Positions 18,354-26,957 of a stretch of 64,000 bases of DNA are shown in pieces. This DNA comes from an uncultured Alphaproteobacteria bacterium (GTDB lineage: Bacteria; Pseudomonadota; Alphaproteobacteria; Rhodobacterales; Rhodobacteraceae): positions 62,001 to 126,000 of the forward strand of contig CACBAM010000006.1 in the NCBI GenBank assembly GCA_902537215.1, in the 5' to 3' direction. A program made the translations under genes and the position numbers. The notes beneath the pieces were generated by a model, which was not told the origin of the DNA, ran no database searches, and saw only the letters and a program-made list of their open reading frames with translations. Position 1 is the first letter of the stretch, and each line of letters begins with the position of its first letter.

Positions 18354-19405
18354 TGAGCATTGATTTAGACTCATATAACTTTTCTTATCCTGATGAGTTA
18401 GTTGCCTTGGATCCTTTAGCAGCTAAAGATCAGGCTAATATGCTTGTATTAAAAAAAAATAGTTTTTTTCATCAAAGAGTAAGTGATCTACTAAAATACG
18501 TGTCTGCAAACGATTTGTTGGTATTTAACAATACGAGGGTTATACCAGCAAGGCTTATAGGCCAAAGAGTGAGGGCATCCTCAGCGAATATTAAACCAAT
18601 AGTCAGCGTTACTCTCAACAAAGCGATTGATGGTAATGTATGGACTACCTTTTGCAAACCATTGAAAAAACTAAAAAAAGGCGATAAAGTAATTTTTTCA
18701 AAAAATTTGTCTGCTGAGGTTGTCTCAATAAAATTTGCACAATGTGTAATGAATTTTGAGACTGGTAGGAAAGAGTTAATAGCCTGCTTAAAAGAAATAG
18801 GAAATATGCCTTTACCACCATATATAATCAAAAAACGCGGACCCAAAAAAGCAGATTTTGAAAGTTATCAAACTCCTTTTGCTGAAATTGATGGATCAGT
18901 TGCCGCGCCAACAGCATCTTTGCATTTTCCAGACGATTATCTACTGAGCTTGAAGAGAAAAAATATTCCCTATTGCTTTATAACATTGCATGTTAGTGGA
19001 GGAACTTTTTTACCAATCCGCGAGAAAAACATAGATAAACACAAAATGCATTCTGAATTTGCTAGTGTGGATGAAAATGCTGCATTAAAAATACGTGAAA
19101 CGCTGAAAAAAGGAGGAAAATTAATTGCAGTCGGTACAACGGTAATGAGAGTTTTAGAGAGCTCTATTTTTGTTGATAACGGTTTTAAGGCATTTAATGG
19201 GTCTATTGATACTTTTCTTAAGCCTGGTCACGATTTTAAAGTATGTTCTGGATTATTTACCAATTTTCATCTGCCTAAATCAACCCTATTCATACTTGTA
19301 AATGCCTTTTTAGGTGTCAAAAAGGCAAATGAGCTATATAAGTTGGCAATAGAAAAAAGATACAGACTTTTTTCATATGGTGATTGTTGTCTCTTGTTTC
19401 CGTAA
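18353..19405 (+). CDS. queA: S-adenosylmethionine:tRNA ribosyltransferase-isomerase
   Basis: Penultimate enzyme of queuosine synthesis; it transfers and rearranges the ribosyl part of SAM onto preQ1 in the tRNA anticodon to give epoxyqueuosine. Family motifs include VFNNTRVIPARL near residue 57, HVSGGTFLPI, and KPGHDFKVCSGLFTNFHLP near the C-terminus. The 350-residue length is standard. It overlaps the preceding AsmA-like gene by one base. The usual partner tgt does not follow; lpd comes next after a 53-base gap. Confidence 0.96.
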   Translation: MSIDLDSYNFSYPDELVALDPLAAKDQANMLVLKKNSFFHQRVSDLLKYVSANDLLVFNNTRVIPARLIGQRVRASSANIKPIVSVTLNKAIDGNVWTTFCKPLKKLKKGDKVIFSKNLSAEVVSIKFAQCVMNFETGRKELIACLKEIGNMPLPPYIIKKRGPKKADFESYQTPFAEIDGSVAAPTASLHFPDDYLLSLKRKNIPYCFITLHVSGGTFLPIREKNIDKHKMHSEFASVDENAALKIRETLKKGGKLIAVGTTVMRVLESSIFVDNGFKAFNGSIDTFLKPGHDFKVCSGLFTNFHLPKSTLFILVNAFLGVKKANELYKLAIEKRYRLFSYGDCCLLFP

Positions 19406-19458
19406 AGTTTTAATTTAAATTTATGCTTTAGGTGTTATATATATGAGTAGGGGTTTTC

Positions 19459-20844
19459 ATGGATTTTGATTTGGTAATAATTGGCTCGGGGCCAGGCGGT
19501 TATGTAGCTGCAATTAGAGGCGCTCAATTGGGGCTAAAAGTCGCTATAGTTGAAAAGGAATCTTTGGGGGGAGTATGCCTTAATTGGGGGTGTATTCCTA
19601 CAAAGTCATTTTTAAGATCTGCCGAGGTTCTTAAAATTATAAAGGGTTCAGAAAAGTACGGGATAAAAAGCAAATTAGGAGACGTAGATATCCGTGAGGT
19701 TGTTAAAAGATCTCGTTCCATTGCTAAAAAATTATCCTCTGGCGTTGAATATCTTTTAAAGAAAAATAAGGTTGCTATCTTTGATGGTGAGGCCTCACTC
19801 AAAACTTCTAAATCAATTGTAATTACGTCAAAAAATAATGTTGTTAAAGAAATCTCTTGTAAAAACATTTGTATTGCCAGTGGTGGAAGACCGCGTGATA
19901 TTAGTGGAGTTCCAAACTCTAGTAATGTGTGGTTTTATAAAGAGGCTCTGCAAGTTGATAAGATACCTAACAAGCTTTTAATTGTTGGTTCGGGAGCAAT
20001 AGGTGTCGAATTTGCAAGTTTTTTTGCTCAAATGGGATCAGAAGTTTCTGTTTTAGAATCAAAACCGAATATTCTTCCAAATGAAGACTTGGAAGTATCA
20101 AACTTTGTAGAAAAACAGTTTTTAAATAGAGGAATTAAGATATATACAAACCACTCTCTTTTATCTCTAAAACAAAAAGGAAGCTTATTTGAGGCTGAAT
20201 TGAAAAGCGAAAACAAAATGCTTTCACTGGATTTTGAAAAGGCTATTTTAGCTATAGGTATTGTTGGAAATATAGAAAATCTTAATCTTGAAAGTGTAAA
20301 TATTAACTGCTCTAATGGAAGTATTGTAGTTGACGAGTATTGTAAAACGAATGTAGATAATATTTATGCTATCGGTGATGTAGCAAGCCCCCCTTGGCTT
20401 GCTCATAAAGCAAGTCACGAAGGCATATCTGTTGCTGAACAAGTCGCCGGTATGGAAGTTCATCCAATAATAAAAGACCGAATTCCAGCTTGTACCTATT
20501 GCGATCCAGAAGTTGCTAGTATTGGGCTTACTGAAGACGAAGCAGTAGAAAAGGGTATCGAATTTAATGTTGGCAGGTTTCCCTTTAGCGCTAATGGTAA
20601 AGCGTTGGCTATGGGATATGAACACGGTTTTATTAAGACAATAATTCATAAAGCAACCGGAGAATTTTTGGGTGTGCATATGGTTGGAATGGGTGTTACC
20701 GAGTTAATTCATAATTATGCTTTGGCTAAGGAAGCGGAAATTATAAAGGAAAATATCGAGAACACTATTTTTCCTCACCCAACGTTATCGGAGGCAATTC
20801 ATGAAAGCGTTTTAAAAGCGTCCGATAGAGAGATACACATATAA
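19459..20844 (+). CDS. lpd: Dihydrolipoyl dehydrogenase (E3)
   Basis: FAD enzyme that reoxidises dihydrolipoamide with NAD+ in the 2-oxoacid dehydrogenase and glycine-cleavage complexes. The FAD Rossmann motif IIGSGPGGYVAA is followed by the redox disulfide GGVCLNWGCIPTKS. The NAD motif is VGSGAIGVEFA. The C-terminal His-Glu active-site pair is in FPHPTLSEAIHE. The 461-residue length is typical. It is followed by lipA 12 bases later, the pairing usual in alphaproteobacteria; the E1 and E2 genes are not in this window. Confidence 0.96.
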   Translation: MDFDLVIIGSGPGGYVAAIRGAQLGLKVAIVEKESLGGVCLNWGCIPTKSFLRSAEVLKIIKGSEKYGIKSKLGDVDIREVVKRSRSIAKKLSSGVEYLLKKNKVAIFDGEASLKTSKSIVITSKNNVVKEISCKNICIASGGRPRDISGVPNSSNVWFYKEALQVDKIPNKLLIVGSGAIGVEFASFFAQMGSEVSVLESKPNILPNEDLEVSNFVEKQFLNRGIKIYTNHSLLSLKQKGSLFEAELKSENKMLSLDFEKAILAIGIVGNIENLNLESVNINCSNGSIVVDEYCKTNVDNIYAIGDVASPPWLAHKASHEGISVAEQVAGMEVHPIIKDRIPACTYCDPEVASIGLTEDEAVEKGIEFNVGRFPFSANGKALAMGYEHGFIKTIIHKATGEFLGVHMVGMGVTELIHNYALAKEAEIIKENIENTIFPHPTLSEAIHESVLKASDREIHI

Positions 20845-20856
20845 TAATAGGAAAAG

Positions 20857-21825
20857 ATGAATAAAAGATTTGAAGTTAGGCATCCCGAAAAGCTTAAAAA
20901 CCATTCCATAGCTATGGCAAAAAAGCCTTCATGGATAAAGGTGAAGGCACCATTATCAGAAGGCTATAAGGAGACTAAGAGGATTGTAAAAAAAAATAAT
21001 CTTAAAACAATCTGTGAAGAGGCTAGCTGCCCTAATATAGGTGAATGTTGGTCTAAAGGGCATGCGACGTTTTTAATAATGGGAGACATCTGTACCAGAG
21101 GTTGTGCCTTTTGCAATGTTAAGACGGGCGTGCCATTTAAGCTAGACGTTTCAGAGCCAGATCGAATAGGGCGAGCAGTTTCAAAAATGAAACTTAGCCA
21201 TGTAGTCGTTACTAGTGTTGATAGAGACGATCTACCAGACGGTGGAGCTCAACACTATGTACAGACAATTGACGCCATTAAAAAGTATTCTTCTTCAACT
21301 ACAATCGAAATTTTGACACCAGATTTTTTGAAATGTGATGATAACGTTATAGTTCAAATACTTGACGCAGGACCAGATGTATTTAATCATAACTTAGAGA
21401 CTGTACCAAGTCTTTATCCCGTGGTAAGGCCTGGTGCTAGATATTTCACTTCGTTAAGACTCTTAAGTAGAGTTAAGGAAGAAAAGCGATCTATTTTTAC
21501 CAAATCAGGTATTATGGTAGGGATGGGCGAAACAAGAATTGAAGTAAGTCAATTAATGGATGACTTGAGAGCAGCAGAGGTGGATTTCTTAACCATTGGT
21601 CAATACTTACAACCGACGCCTAAGCATTTTCCAGTTAAGGAGTTTGTACCACCTGAAACATTTGAACATTACAAAAAGTTGGCACTAGGCAAAGGTTTTT
21701 TGCTTGTCTCGTCATCGCCACTAACAAGATCATCTTTTCATGCTGATGATGATTTTGAACTTTTAAAAGAAGCTAGAAGAAAAGCCTTGGATGCTCAAAA
21801 AAACGTTAACAAAAAACGTATATAA
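20857..21825 (+). CDS. lipA: Lipoyl synthase
   Basis: Radical-SAM enzyme inserting two sulfurs into protein-bound octanoyl groups. The radical-SAM cysteines are in CTRGCAFCN. The auxiliary Fe-S cluster cysteines are in [13 protein letters not shown], and the C-terminal auxiliary-cluster serine motif is RSSFHAD. The 322-residue length is normal. The ATG is preceded by a modest AGGAAAA. It lies between lpd and ratA, and its end overlaps the ratA start by 35 bases. Confidence 0.97.
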   Translation: MNKRFEVRHPEKLKNHSIAMAKKPSWIKVKAPLSEGYKETKRIVKKNNLKTICEEASCPNIGECWSKGHATFLIMGDICTRGCAFCNVKTGVPFKLDVSEPDRIGRAVSKMKLSHVVVTSVDRDDLPDGGAQHYVQTIDAIKKYSSSTTIEILTPDFLKCDDNVIVQILDAGPDVFNHNLETVPSLYPVVRPGARYFTSLRLLSRVKEEKRSIFTKSGIMVGMGETRIEVSQLMDDLRAAEVDFLTIGQYLQPTPKHFPVKEFVPPETFEHYKKLALGKGFLLVSSSPLTRSSFHADDDFELLKEARRKALDAQKNVNKKRI

Positions 21826-22237
21826 TTGCAGAGCAAATGATTTGCTTAATGTAGTAGCTGATGTAAAATCTTATACAAAATTTATTCCTTTTTGTTCTGA
21901 TGTAGAAATATATGATAGGTATATTTCAGATGAAATAGAGTATTTTTCTGCTCTTCTATCAATTAACTTTAAATTCACTTATGAAAGTTTTGAAACAAAG
22001 GTAGCAGTAGATCGGAAATTAAACACTATCTCAATTTCCGGTGACACTAACCCATTTAAATTTATGATTGCAGATTGGACGTTCATCGAAAAAGATAATT
22101 TTTGTGAAGTTACTTTTTCTTTAGCGGTGTCTTTTAGTTCATTTATTAAGGAGAAAATAGTTTCTATCAGTTTTGAAAAAATAGCATTAAATGTTATTGA
22201 TGCTTTTGAAAGTAGGGCCAGAGAAAAAAATTTTTAA
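21791..22237 (+). CDS. RatA/Coq10-type START-domain protein
   Basis: A 148-residue polyketide-cyclase/START-domain protein. In alphaproteobacteria and mitochondria this family (Coq10) is linked to ubiquinone handling; the E. coli homologue RatA was reported to act on 70S ribosome assembly. The opening [20 protein letters not shown] is the family signature. The ATG at 21791 lies inside lipA and gives only a short leader before the first strand, which fits the family. It meets the convergent cinA gene with a 4-base overlap at the stops. Confidence 0.88.
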   Translation: MLKKTLTKNVYNCRANDLLNVVADVKSYTKFIPFCSDVEIYDRYISDEIEYFSALLSINFKFTYESFETKVAVDRKLNTISISGDTNPFKFMIADWTFIEKDNFCEVTFSLAVSFSSFIKEKIVSISFEKIALNVIDAFESRAREKNF

Positions 22238-22728
22238 ATTTCGCTCACTATATTTAGACTTAATCTAAGCGCTTCATTCACACTTTTTTGTTGAATTTTA
22301 ATTCTTTCAATATTTCCAAAGTTATGTTCAGTAATCACTTCAGTATCATTAGACGATATTTTAACCCCAATAAAAACTAAACCAACTGGTTTAGACTCTG
22401 ATCCACTTGGTCCAGCAACACCTGATATAGCTATAGTTAAAGTTTTTGATTCCACCTGGTTGCATAAACCAGCTAACATTTCTCTAACAGTCTCATAACT
22501 CACTGCACCGTAGGACTTTAAGGTTTTATCATCAACATTTAAAAATTTTCTTTTCGATTCATTTGAATAGCAAATGACCCCATATGAAAAAACAGTTGAA
22601 GATCCGGGAATTGCCGTGATATTTGCACTTAATAAACCACCCGTGCAGCTTTCAGCAGTGATTAATTTTATATCGTTGTTTAAGCAAGATTCTAAGAGTT
22701 TTTTGGATAATTTTTTGGATTTTTGCAT
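22234..22728 (-). CDS. CinA C-terminal family protein, nicotinamide-nucleotide amidohydrolase
   Basis: Stand-alone CinA C-domain (PncC type) that deamidates NMN to NaMN in pyridine-nucleotide recycling. The signature TAESCTGGLLSANITAIPG is followed by a YSNESK segment and by GVAGPSGSESKPVGLVF. The 164-residue length is normal for the single-domain form. It is the last gene of the reverse ispD-ispF-pgpA-cinA unit and follows pgpA with no spacer. Confidence 0.92.
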   Translation of the reverse strand: MQKSKKLSKKLLESCLNNDIKLITAESCTGGLLSANITAIPGSSTVFSYGVICYSNESKRKFLNVDDKTLKSYGAVSYETVREMLAGLCNQVESKTLTIAISGVAGPSGSESKPVGLVFIGVKISSNDTEVITEHNFGNIERIKIQQKSVNEALRLSLNIVSEI

Positions 22729-23193
22729 TTAAAAACTCAATGCAAATATTAAGAAAAGTGCAGAAAAGATGCCCGCTAAAATATCATCAAATATCACACC
22801 AAAAGTATTATTCATTTTATCAAACTTATTTATTGGGTAAGGTTTGACAATGTCAAAAAACCTAAAAAAAAGCAATGAGATTATACACATGAATAACTGT
22901 AGGGGTTTAGTTTGTTCAAAAAGTAATAAAGGTAATAAAGCAATTTGTTGTCCAATAACCTCATCTATTACAATCTCACTTCGATCTTTTTCTAATGACT
23001 TATAGTTATAGACACTAACAGCAAAAAATGCTGCGATGGTGGTTAGAAAAATAATAATAACAAATAAGTGAAAAGTTAAATGCCTAGCAAATAAATAAAA
23101 GATCACTGTAGTAACTATGCTTGCAATTGATCCAGGAGCTATCTTAGCATGTCCAATATAAAAAAAAGTTACTATTAATTTAGCTAGTCTCAT
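22729..23193 (-). CDS. pgpA: Phosphatidylglycerophosphatase A
   Basis: Inner-membrane enzyme that dephosphorylates phosphatidylglycerol phosphate to phosphatidylglycerol. Family motifs are KIAPGSIAS near the N-terminus, VIDEVIGQQIAL with the acidic catalytic residues, and FDIVKPYPI. About four hydrophobic segments are visible. I prefer ATG 23193 (MRLAKLIVTFFYIG) to the longer frame from 23220 because it matches the family N-terminus and shortens the overlap with ispF to 14 bases. It is sandwiched between ispF and cinA in one operon. Confidence 0.9.
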   Translation of the reverse strand: MRLAKLIVTFFYIGHAKIAPGSIASIVTTVIFYLFARHLTFHLFVIIIFLTTIAAFFAVSVYNYKSLEKDRSEIVIDEVIGQQIALLPLLLFEQTKPLQLFMCIISLLFFRFFDIVKPYPINKFDKMNNTFGVIFDDILAGIFSALFLIFALSF

Positions 23194-23659
23194 ATAATAG
23201 GATCGAACATATCGATGCAATCCCTTCCTCTCGTCCAGTGAACCCTAATCGTTCTGTAGTTGTTGCTTTTACATTTATTTTATCATTTTCCAGTGAACAT
23301 ATTTTCGAGAGATTAGCTACTAGCTTTTCTCTAAAAGTACTTATTTTAGGTTTTTCACATATGATAGTTAAGTCAATATTAGACAATCTTAAGTTTCTTT
23401 GTTTCGCTTTTTTAATAGACCAGTTTAAAAAAATTATAGAGTCTGTATTTCTCCATTTTTCTTCTGTGTCAGGGAAATGGAGTCCTATATCGCCAAGCGC
23501 TAGAGCGCCCAATATTGCATCCGTCAGGGCGTGGAGAGCTACATCAGCGTCTGAGTGTCCGGCTAGACCTCTATCGAATGGTATTTCAACTCCACACAAA
23601 TATATTTTATTTCCTGGTTCGAATGCATGAACATCAAATCCAGTACCTATTCTAAACAT
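23180..23659 (-). CDS. ispF: 2-C-methyl-D-erythritol 2,4-cyclodiphosphate synthase
   Basis: Fifth step of the MEP isoprenoid pathway; it cyclises CDP-ME 2-phosphate with release of CMP. The metal-binding pair is in GTGFDVHAF (Asp and His). The signature GHSDADVALHALTDAILGAL is complete, and TTERLGFTGR stands near the C-terminus. The 159-residue length is standard. It overlaps ispD upstream by 8 bases; in many alphaproteobacteria the two are fused as ispDF, but here they are separate reading frames. Confidence 0.97.
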   Translation of the reverse strand: MFRIGTGFDVHAFEPGNKIYLCGVEIPFDRGLAGHSDADVALHALTDAILGALALGDIGLHFPDTEEKWRNTDSIIFLNWSIKKAKQRNLRLSNIDLTIICEKPKISTFREKLVANLSKICSLENDKINVKATTTERLGFTGREEGIASICSILLYETS

Positions 23660-24350
23660 TTAAAAGAAGTTTCTTTGCAATTTCAATATCCTCTGGAGTG
23701 GTGATTTTAAAATTATACTCGCTGCCAGAAACAATATCGATTTTTTTTTTGTCAATGAGAGCTAAGTAAACATCATCCGTATGATGTTCATCGCAGTTCA
23801 TATGGGTTTGATAAATATAGTCAAAGTGGAAGGCTTGAGGTGTTTGCGCTCTTAAAAGAAAGTCACGATTAAGACCAAGAGCATCAATTGTACTTTGATT
23901 ATTTTCTTTTACTTCAATGTAGAGAGTATCTGGAATTTTTATTGCGGGAAATACTACATCGAATTTATCTAATCCCTCAATGCAATTTTTTATAATTTTA
24001 TTGCTTGTAAAAGGTCTTGCTCCATCTTGAATAAGTATTTTTTTACAACCTATCTCTGATATCGCTTTAAGACCATTCTTAACGGACTCAGACCTTGTTT
24101 TACCCCCAAAACATTTTGGTAAGAGTTTTGGGTTATTTATTTTAGCGATGGCTTTTTCATAAAACTCTAAGTGAGCTTCATTTATAACAACAACAACAAA
24201 ATCTATCAGAGGTTCGTCCATAAAATTCTCAATATTTCTTTCTAAAACGTATTTATCCCCCAAATGTAGATATTGTTTTGGAACTATTGATTTAGACCTT
24301 ATCCCTTTTCCTGCTGCAACAATTAATGCACCTGTAGATTTTTTTTTCAT
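23652..24350 (-). CDS. ispD: 2-C-methyl-D-erythritol 4-phosphate cytidylyltransferase
   Basis: Third step of the MEP pathway; it joins MEP to CTP to form CDP-methylerythritol. The nucleotide-binding loop is ALIVAAGKGIRSKS, then PKQYLHL; later come QDGARPF and the CTP/Mg site. I set the start at ATG 24350 (MKKKSTGALIVAAG), giving 232 residues, rather than 24380, because the extra ten residues are not family-like. It is first in a reverse operon and divergent from ntrB. The usual dusB between ispDF and ntrB is absent. Confidence 0.95.
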   Translation of the reverse strand: MKKKSTGALIVAAGKGIRSKSIVPKQYLHLGDKYVLERNIENFMDEPLIDFVVVVINEAHLEFYEKAIAKINNPKLLPKCFGGKTRSESVKNGLKAISEIGCKKILIQDGARPFTSNKIIKNCIEGLDKFDVVFPAIKIPDTLYIEVKENNQSTIDALGLNRDFLLRAQTPQAFHFDYIYQTHMNCDEHHTDDVYLALIDKKKIDIVSGSEYNFKITTPEDIEIAKKLLLNV

Positions 24351-24430
24351 AAAGAATTTATTGTAATTAGTGTAGTTCAAGTTTAAATTGATAATCTCGA
24401 CAATTGCAATAATAATTACGCTCTTATTTT

Positions 24431-24439
24431 TGTTATGAT
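24431..24439 (+). promoter_or_regulatory. Possible extended -10 promoter for ntrB
   Basis: The bases read TGTTATGAT, an extended -10 element (TG, one base, then TATGAT) 22 bases before the ntrB ATG. No good -35 hexamer lies 16-18 bases upstream, which is tolerated in extended -10 promoters. It lies in the 110-base divergent gap between ispD and ntrB and would drive the ntr operon. This is a pattern match only. Confidence 0.3.
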
Positions 24440-24460
24440 ATTTACGGTCTGAGTAGGAAA

Positions 24461-25534
24461 ATGGATTTTAGAGACTTATGGGAATCTGTGCCATATCCAG
24501 CATTTGTATTAAATGTAAAAAATGAAATTAAGTTAGCTAATCCGTTATCTCAGCAATATTGTGAAACCTCTCTACACCGTTTAGTAGGCAAAAAGCTAAG
24601 TAGCTACATTGGGCCGAACAGTGCCGTTTTCGAAGTGCTTGATAAAATAACCAGTAATTCGTCCGCAATTGTAAAGTTCGATGTGCCAATAAATTGGAAA
24701 AATAAGGGAAATCAAGTTTTTGATATGTACGCGGTCAGTGTCGAAACCGGTTTGAGCAATTTAATTTTCTTTCATCCAAAACGCCTCAAGGGTAAGATGG
24801 AGCAGGCTCTATTAAATCAAAGTTCTATTAAATCGGTGAGTGCTATGGGATCAGTGCTATCTCATGAGATCAAAAATCCACTTGCGAGTATAATTGGTGC
24901 AGCGCAATTGCTTGAAAGTTCAAATGTAAAAAACAAGAAAGCTTTAACACAAATCATTCTTGAGGAAGCTAAGAGAATTGAAAGCATTGTTGATAGAGTT
25001 CAACTGTTAGGAGAGATTAATAGGCTGGACTTTGACTTATTAAATATTCATGACGTGATTGACAAAGTAAAAAGAAGTGCCTCGCAGGGATACGGTTCGC
25101 ACGTATTATTTGAAGAAAATTATGACCCTTCTATACCAGACGTAAATGGGGACTTTGAATTGCTCACGCAAGCTTTTCATAACATAATTAAAAATTCTTG
25201 TGAGGCAGTTGGCAAAAAGGGCGGGCGGATCGCTATAAAGACCTCTTTCTATTCTGGGTTAGCTCTGAGCTCTATTGGAGAAAAAAATAAAAAGCTTCAG
25301 TTAATGATAAGCTTTTCTGATAATGGCCCAGGTGTTTCAAAGAGTATTATATCTGATATATTTGATCCCTTTAGCACTACAAAAATGAGTGGATCTGGTC
25401 TTGGGCTACCTCTAGTCGCTAAGATAATATCTGAACATGGAGGCTTTGTTGAACTAGACGATATGGCCGAAGGAGCATGTTTTAAAATTTACCTTCCGGC
25501 TGGTGATACATCCTCGTCAGAAAGGATACACTAG
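24461..25534 (+). CDS. ntrB: Nitrogen regulation sensor histidine kinase NtrB
   Basis: Cytoplasmic PAS-type histidine kinase that phosphorylates or dephosphorylates NtrC according to PII/glutamine signals. An N-terminal PAS domain (about residues 1-110) is followed by the phosphorylated-histidine motif LSHEIKNPLASIIGAAQLLE. The ATPase domain has the N box NIIKNSCEAV, the G1 box FSDNGPGVS and G2 GSGLGLPL. The 357-residue length is normal. ATG is preceded by TAGGAAA. The stop overlaps the ntrC GTG by one base, so the pair is translationally coupled. Confidence 0.95.
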   Translation: MDFRDLWESVPYPAFVLNVKNEIKLANPLSQQYCETSLHRLVGKKLSSYIGPNSAVFEVLDKITSNSSAIVKFDVPINWKNKGNQVFDMYAVSVETGLSNLIFFHPKRLKGKMEQALLNQSSIKSVSAMGSVLSHEIKNPLASIIGAAQLLESSNVKNKKALTQIILEEAKRIESIVDRVQLLGEINRLDFDLLNIHDVIDKVKRSASQGYGSHVLFEENYDPSIPDVNGDFELLTQAFHNIIKNSCEAVGKKGGRIAIKTSFYSGLALSSIGEKNKKLQLMISFSDNGPGVSKSIISDIFDPFSTTKMSGSGLGLPLVAKIISEHGGFVELDDMAEGACFKIYLPAGDTSSSERIH

Positions 25535-26946
25535 TGGAGGGAAATATTATAATTGCAGATGATGATAGATCACTGAGAATGATATTAGCTCAAGCATTAT
25601 CGCGTGCTGGCTGTAAAGTAAGAGCTACAGGTACTTTAAGTACTTTATGGCGTTGGCTTGAAGATGGTGAGGGTGAAGTTTTAGTTACAGATGTCATGAT
25701 GCCTGATGGAGATACTTTAGAGCTTATTCCGAGAATAAAAAGGAAACGACCAGATATGCCAATAATTGTAATGTCTGCAAAAAATAATCTAAATACTGCT
25801 ATGCGGGCAAATCAATTTGGTGCTTATCAATATTTACCAAAACCATTTGATTTAAAAGAGCTAATTTCATCTGTGAATACAGCAATTAAGTTGAGGTCAA
25901 ACTACTCACCAAATTTAAAAAACAACTTGATAAGAGACGATAATCATTTGGAAGATAATTTGCCAATAGTTGGTAGTTCACCCGTGATGCAAAATATTTA
26001 CCGTATTTTGTCAAAAGTAATCGATACGGATTTTAATATTCTAATAGAGGGTAAATCAGGCACCGGAAAAAATTTAATAGCAAAAGTTCTTCATGATTTT
26101 GGAACTAGAAAAGACAAGAGTTTTTTAGGAGTCAATCTTTCGCTTATGTCGTTAAAGGAATTACAAGATATTTTCTTAGAAAATTTTGAAGGTCAAAGTG
26201 ACATAACCGTTGGTACATTGTTTTTGGATGAAATAAGTAATGCAAATATCGAGGTGCAAAACTTTATTCTTTCTGTACTGAATAAAAGGGAAACTTCTAA
26301 GAACGCGTACAAAGACTTAAAAATTGTAAGTTCTTCAAAACAAGATCTTAAAGAGGCTATCGAAAACGGCAGATTTCGTGAGGACTTATATTATAGACTA
26401 AATGAGGTTTCACTTGTGATCCCACTACTTGAGGAAAGATTGGGAGATATTCCAGACCTTGCTAGACATTTTTTAAAAGAGTTTTCAAATAATGATATTG
26501 AGACTAAATCGCTTACAAAAGGTGCAGTAGAACTTATTAAAAAGAAAAAATGGTCAGGGAATGTTAGGGAATTAAAAAATTTTATTGGCCGACTTTCACT
26601 AGTCTCAAATACTGACACTATCGATGAGAAAATAACAAAGCATGAACTAGCAATGATTACGCCCGAAGAATCTGATTTAAACCCACTAGAGGGGTCAAGA
26701 ATATCAAAGTCCCTTGAAATTCATTTATCCCATTATTTTCGATCACTTGGAGATAGCTCGCCTGCTCCAGGCTTGTATCAAACGGTTTTAAAGGAAGTAG
26801 AAGTACCTTTGATAAACTTGACCCTTGCCTCATGTGACGGCAATCAAATAAAAGCGGCTAAGTTACTGGGAATTAATAGAAATACATTAAGAAAAAAAAT
26901 TAAAGACTATGATTTAGTTGTTACACGTGGTAAAAAATTGATGTAA
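25534..26946 (+). CDS. ntrC: Response regulator NtrC, AAA+ type lacking GAFTGA
   Basis: Transcription regulator of nitrogen assimilation genes, phosphorylated by NtrB. The receiver domain (residues 1-120) has the acidic pocket IADDD and phospho-Asp in VTDVMMPDG. The AAA+ domain (about 145-370) keeps Walker A GKSGTGKN and Walker B GTLFLDEIS. The L1 loop GAFTGA that contacts sigma-54 is missing: the region between the two Walker motifs is shortened and reads NFEGQSDITVGTLF. The C-terminal Fis-type helix-turn-helix is NQIKAAKLLGINRNTLRKK. It should act without sigma-54, as in Rhodobacter capsulatus NtrC. The start codon is GTG. Confidence 0.93.
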   Translation: MEGNIIIADDDRSLRMILAQALSRAGCKVRATGTLSTLWRWLEDGEGEVLVTDVMMPDGDTLELIPRIKRKRPDMPIIVMSAKNNLNTAMRANQFGAYQYLPKPFDLKELISSVNTAIKLRSNYSPNLKNNLIRDDNHLEDNLPIVGSSPVMQNIYRILSKVIDTDFNILIEGKSGTGKNLIAKVLHDFGTRKDKSFLGVNLSLMSLKELQDIFLENFEGQSDITVGTLFLDEISNANIEVQNFILSVLNKRETSKNAYKDLKIVSSSKQDLKEAIENGRFREDLYYRLNEVSLVIPLLEERLGDIPDLARHFLKEFSNNDIETKSLTKGAVELIKKKKWSGNVRELKNFIGRLSLVSNTDTIDEKITKHELAMITPEESDLNPLEGSRISKSLEIHLSHYFRSLGDSSPAPGLYQTVLKEVEVPLINLTLASCDGNQIKAAKLLGINRNTLRKKIKDYDLVVTRGKKLM

Positions 26947-26957
26947 ATTTGCAACAA

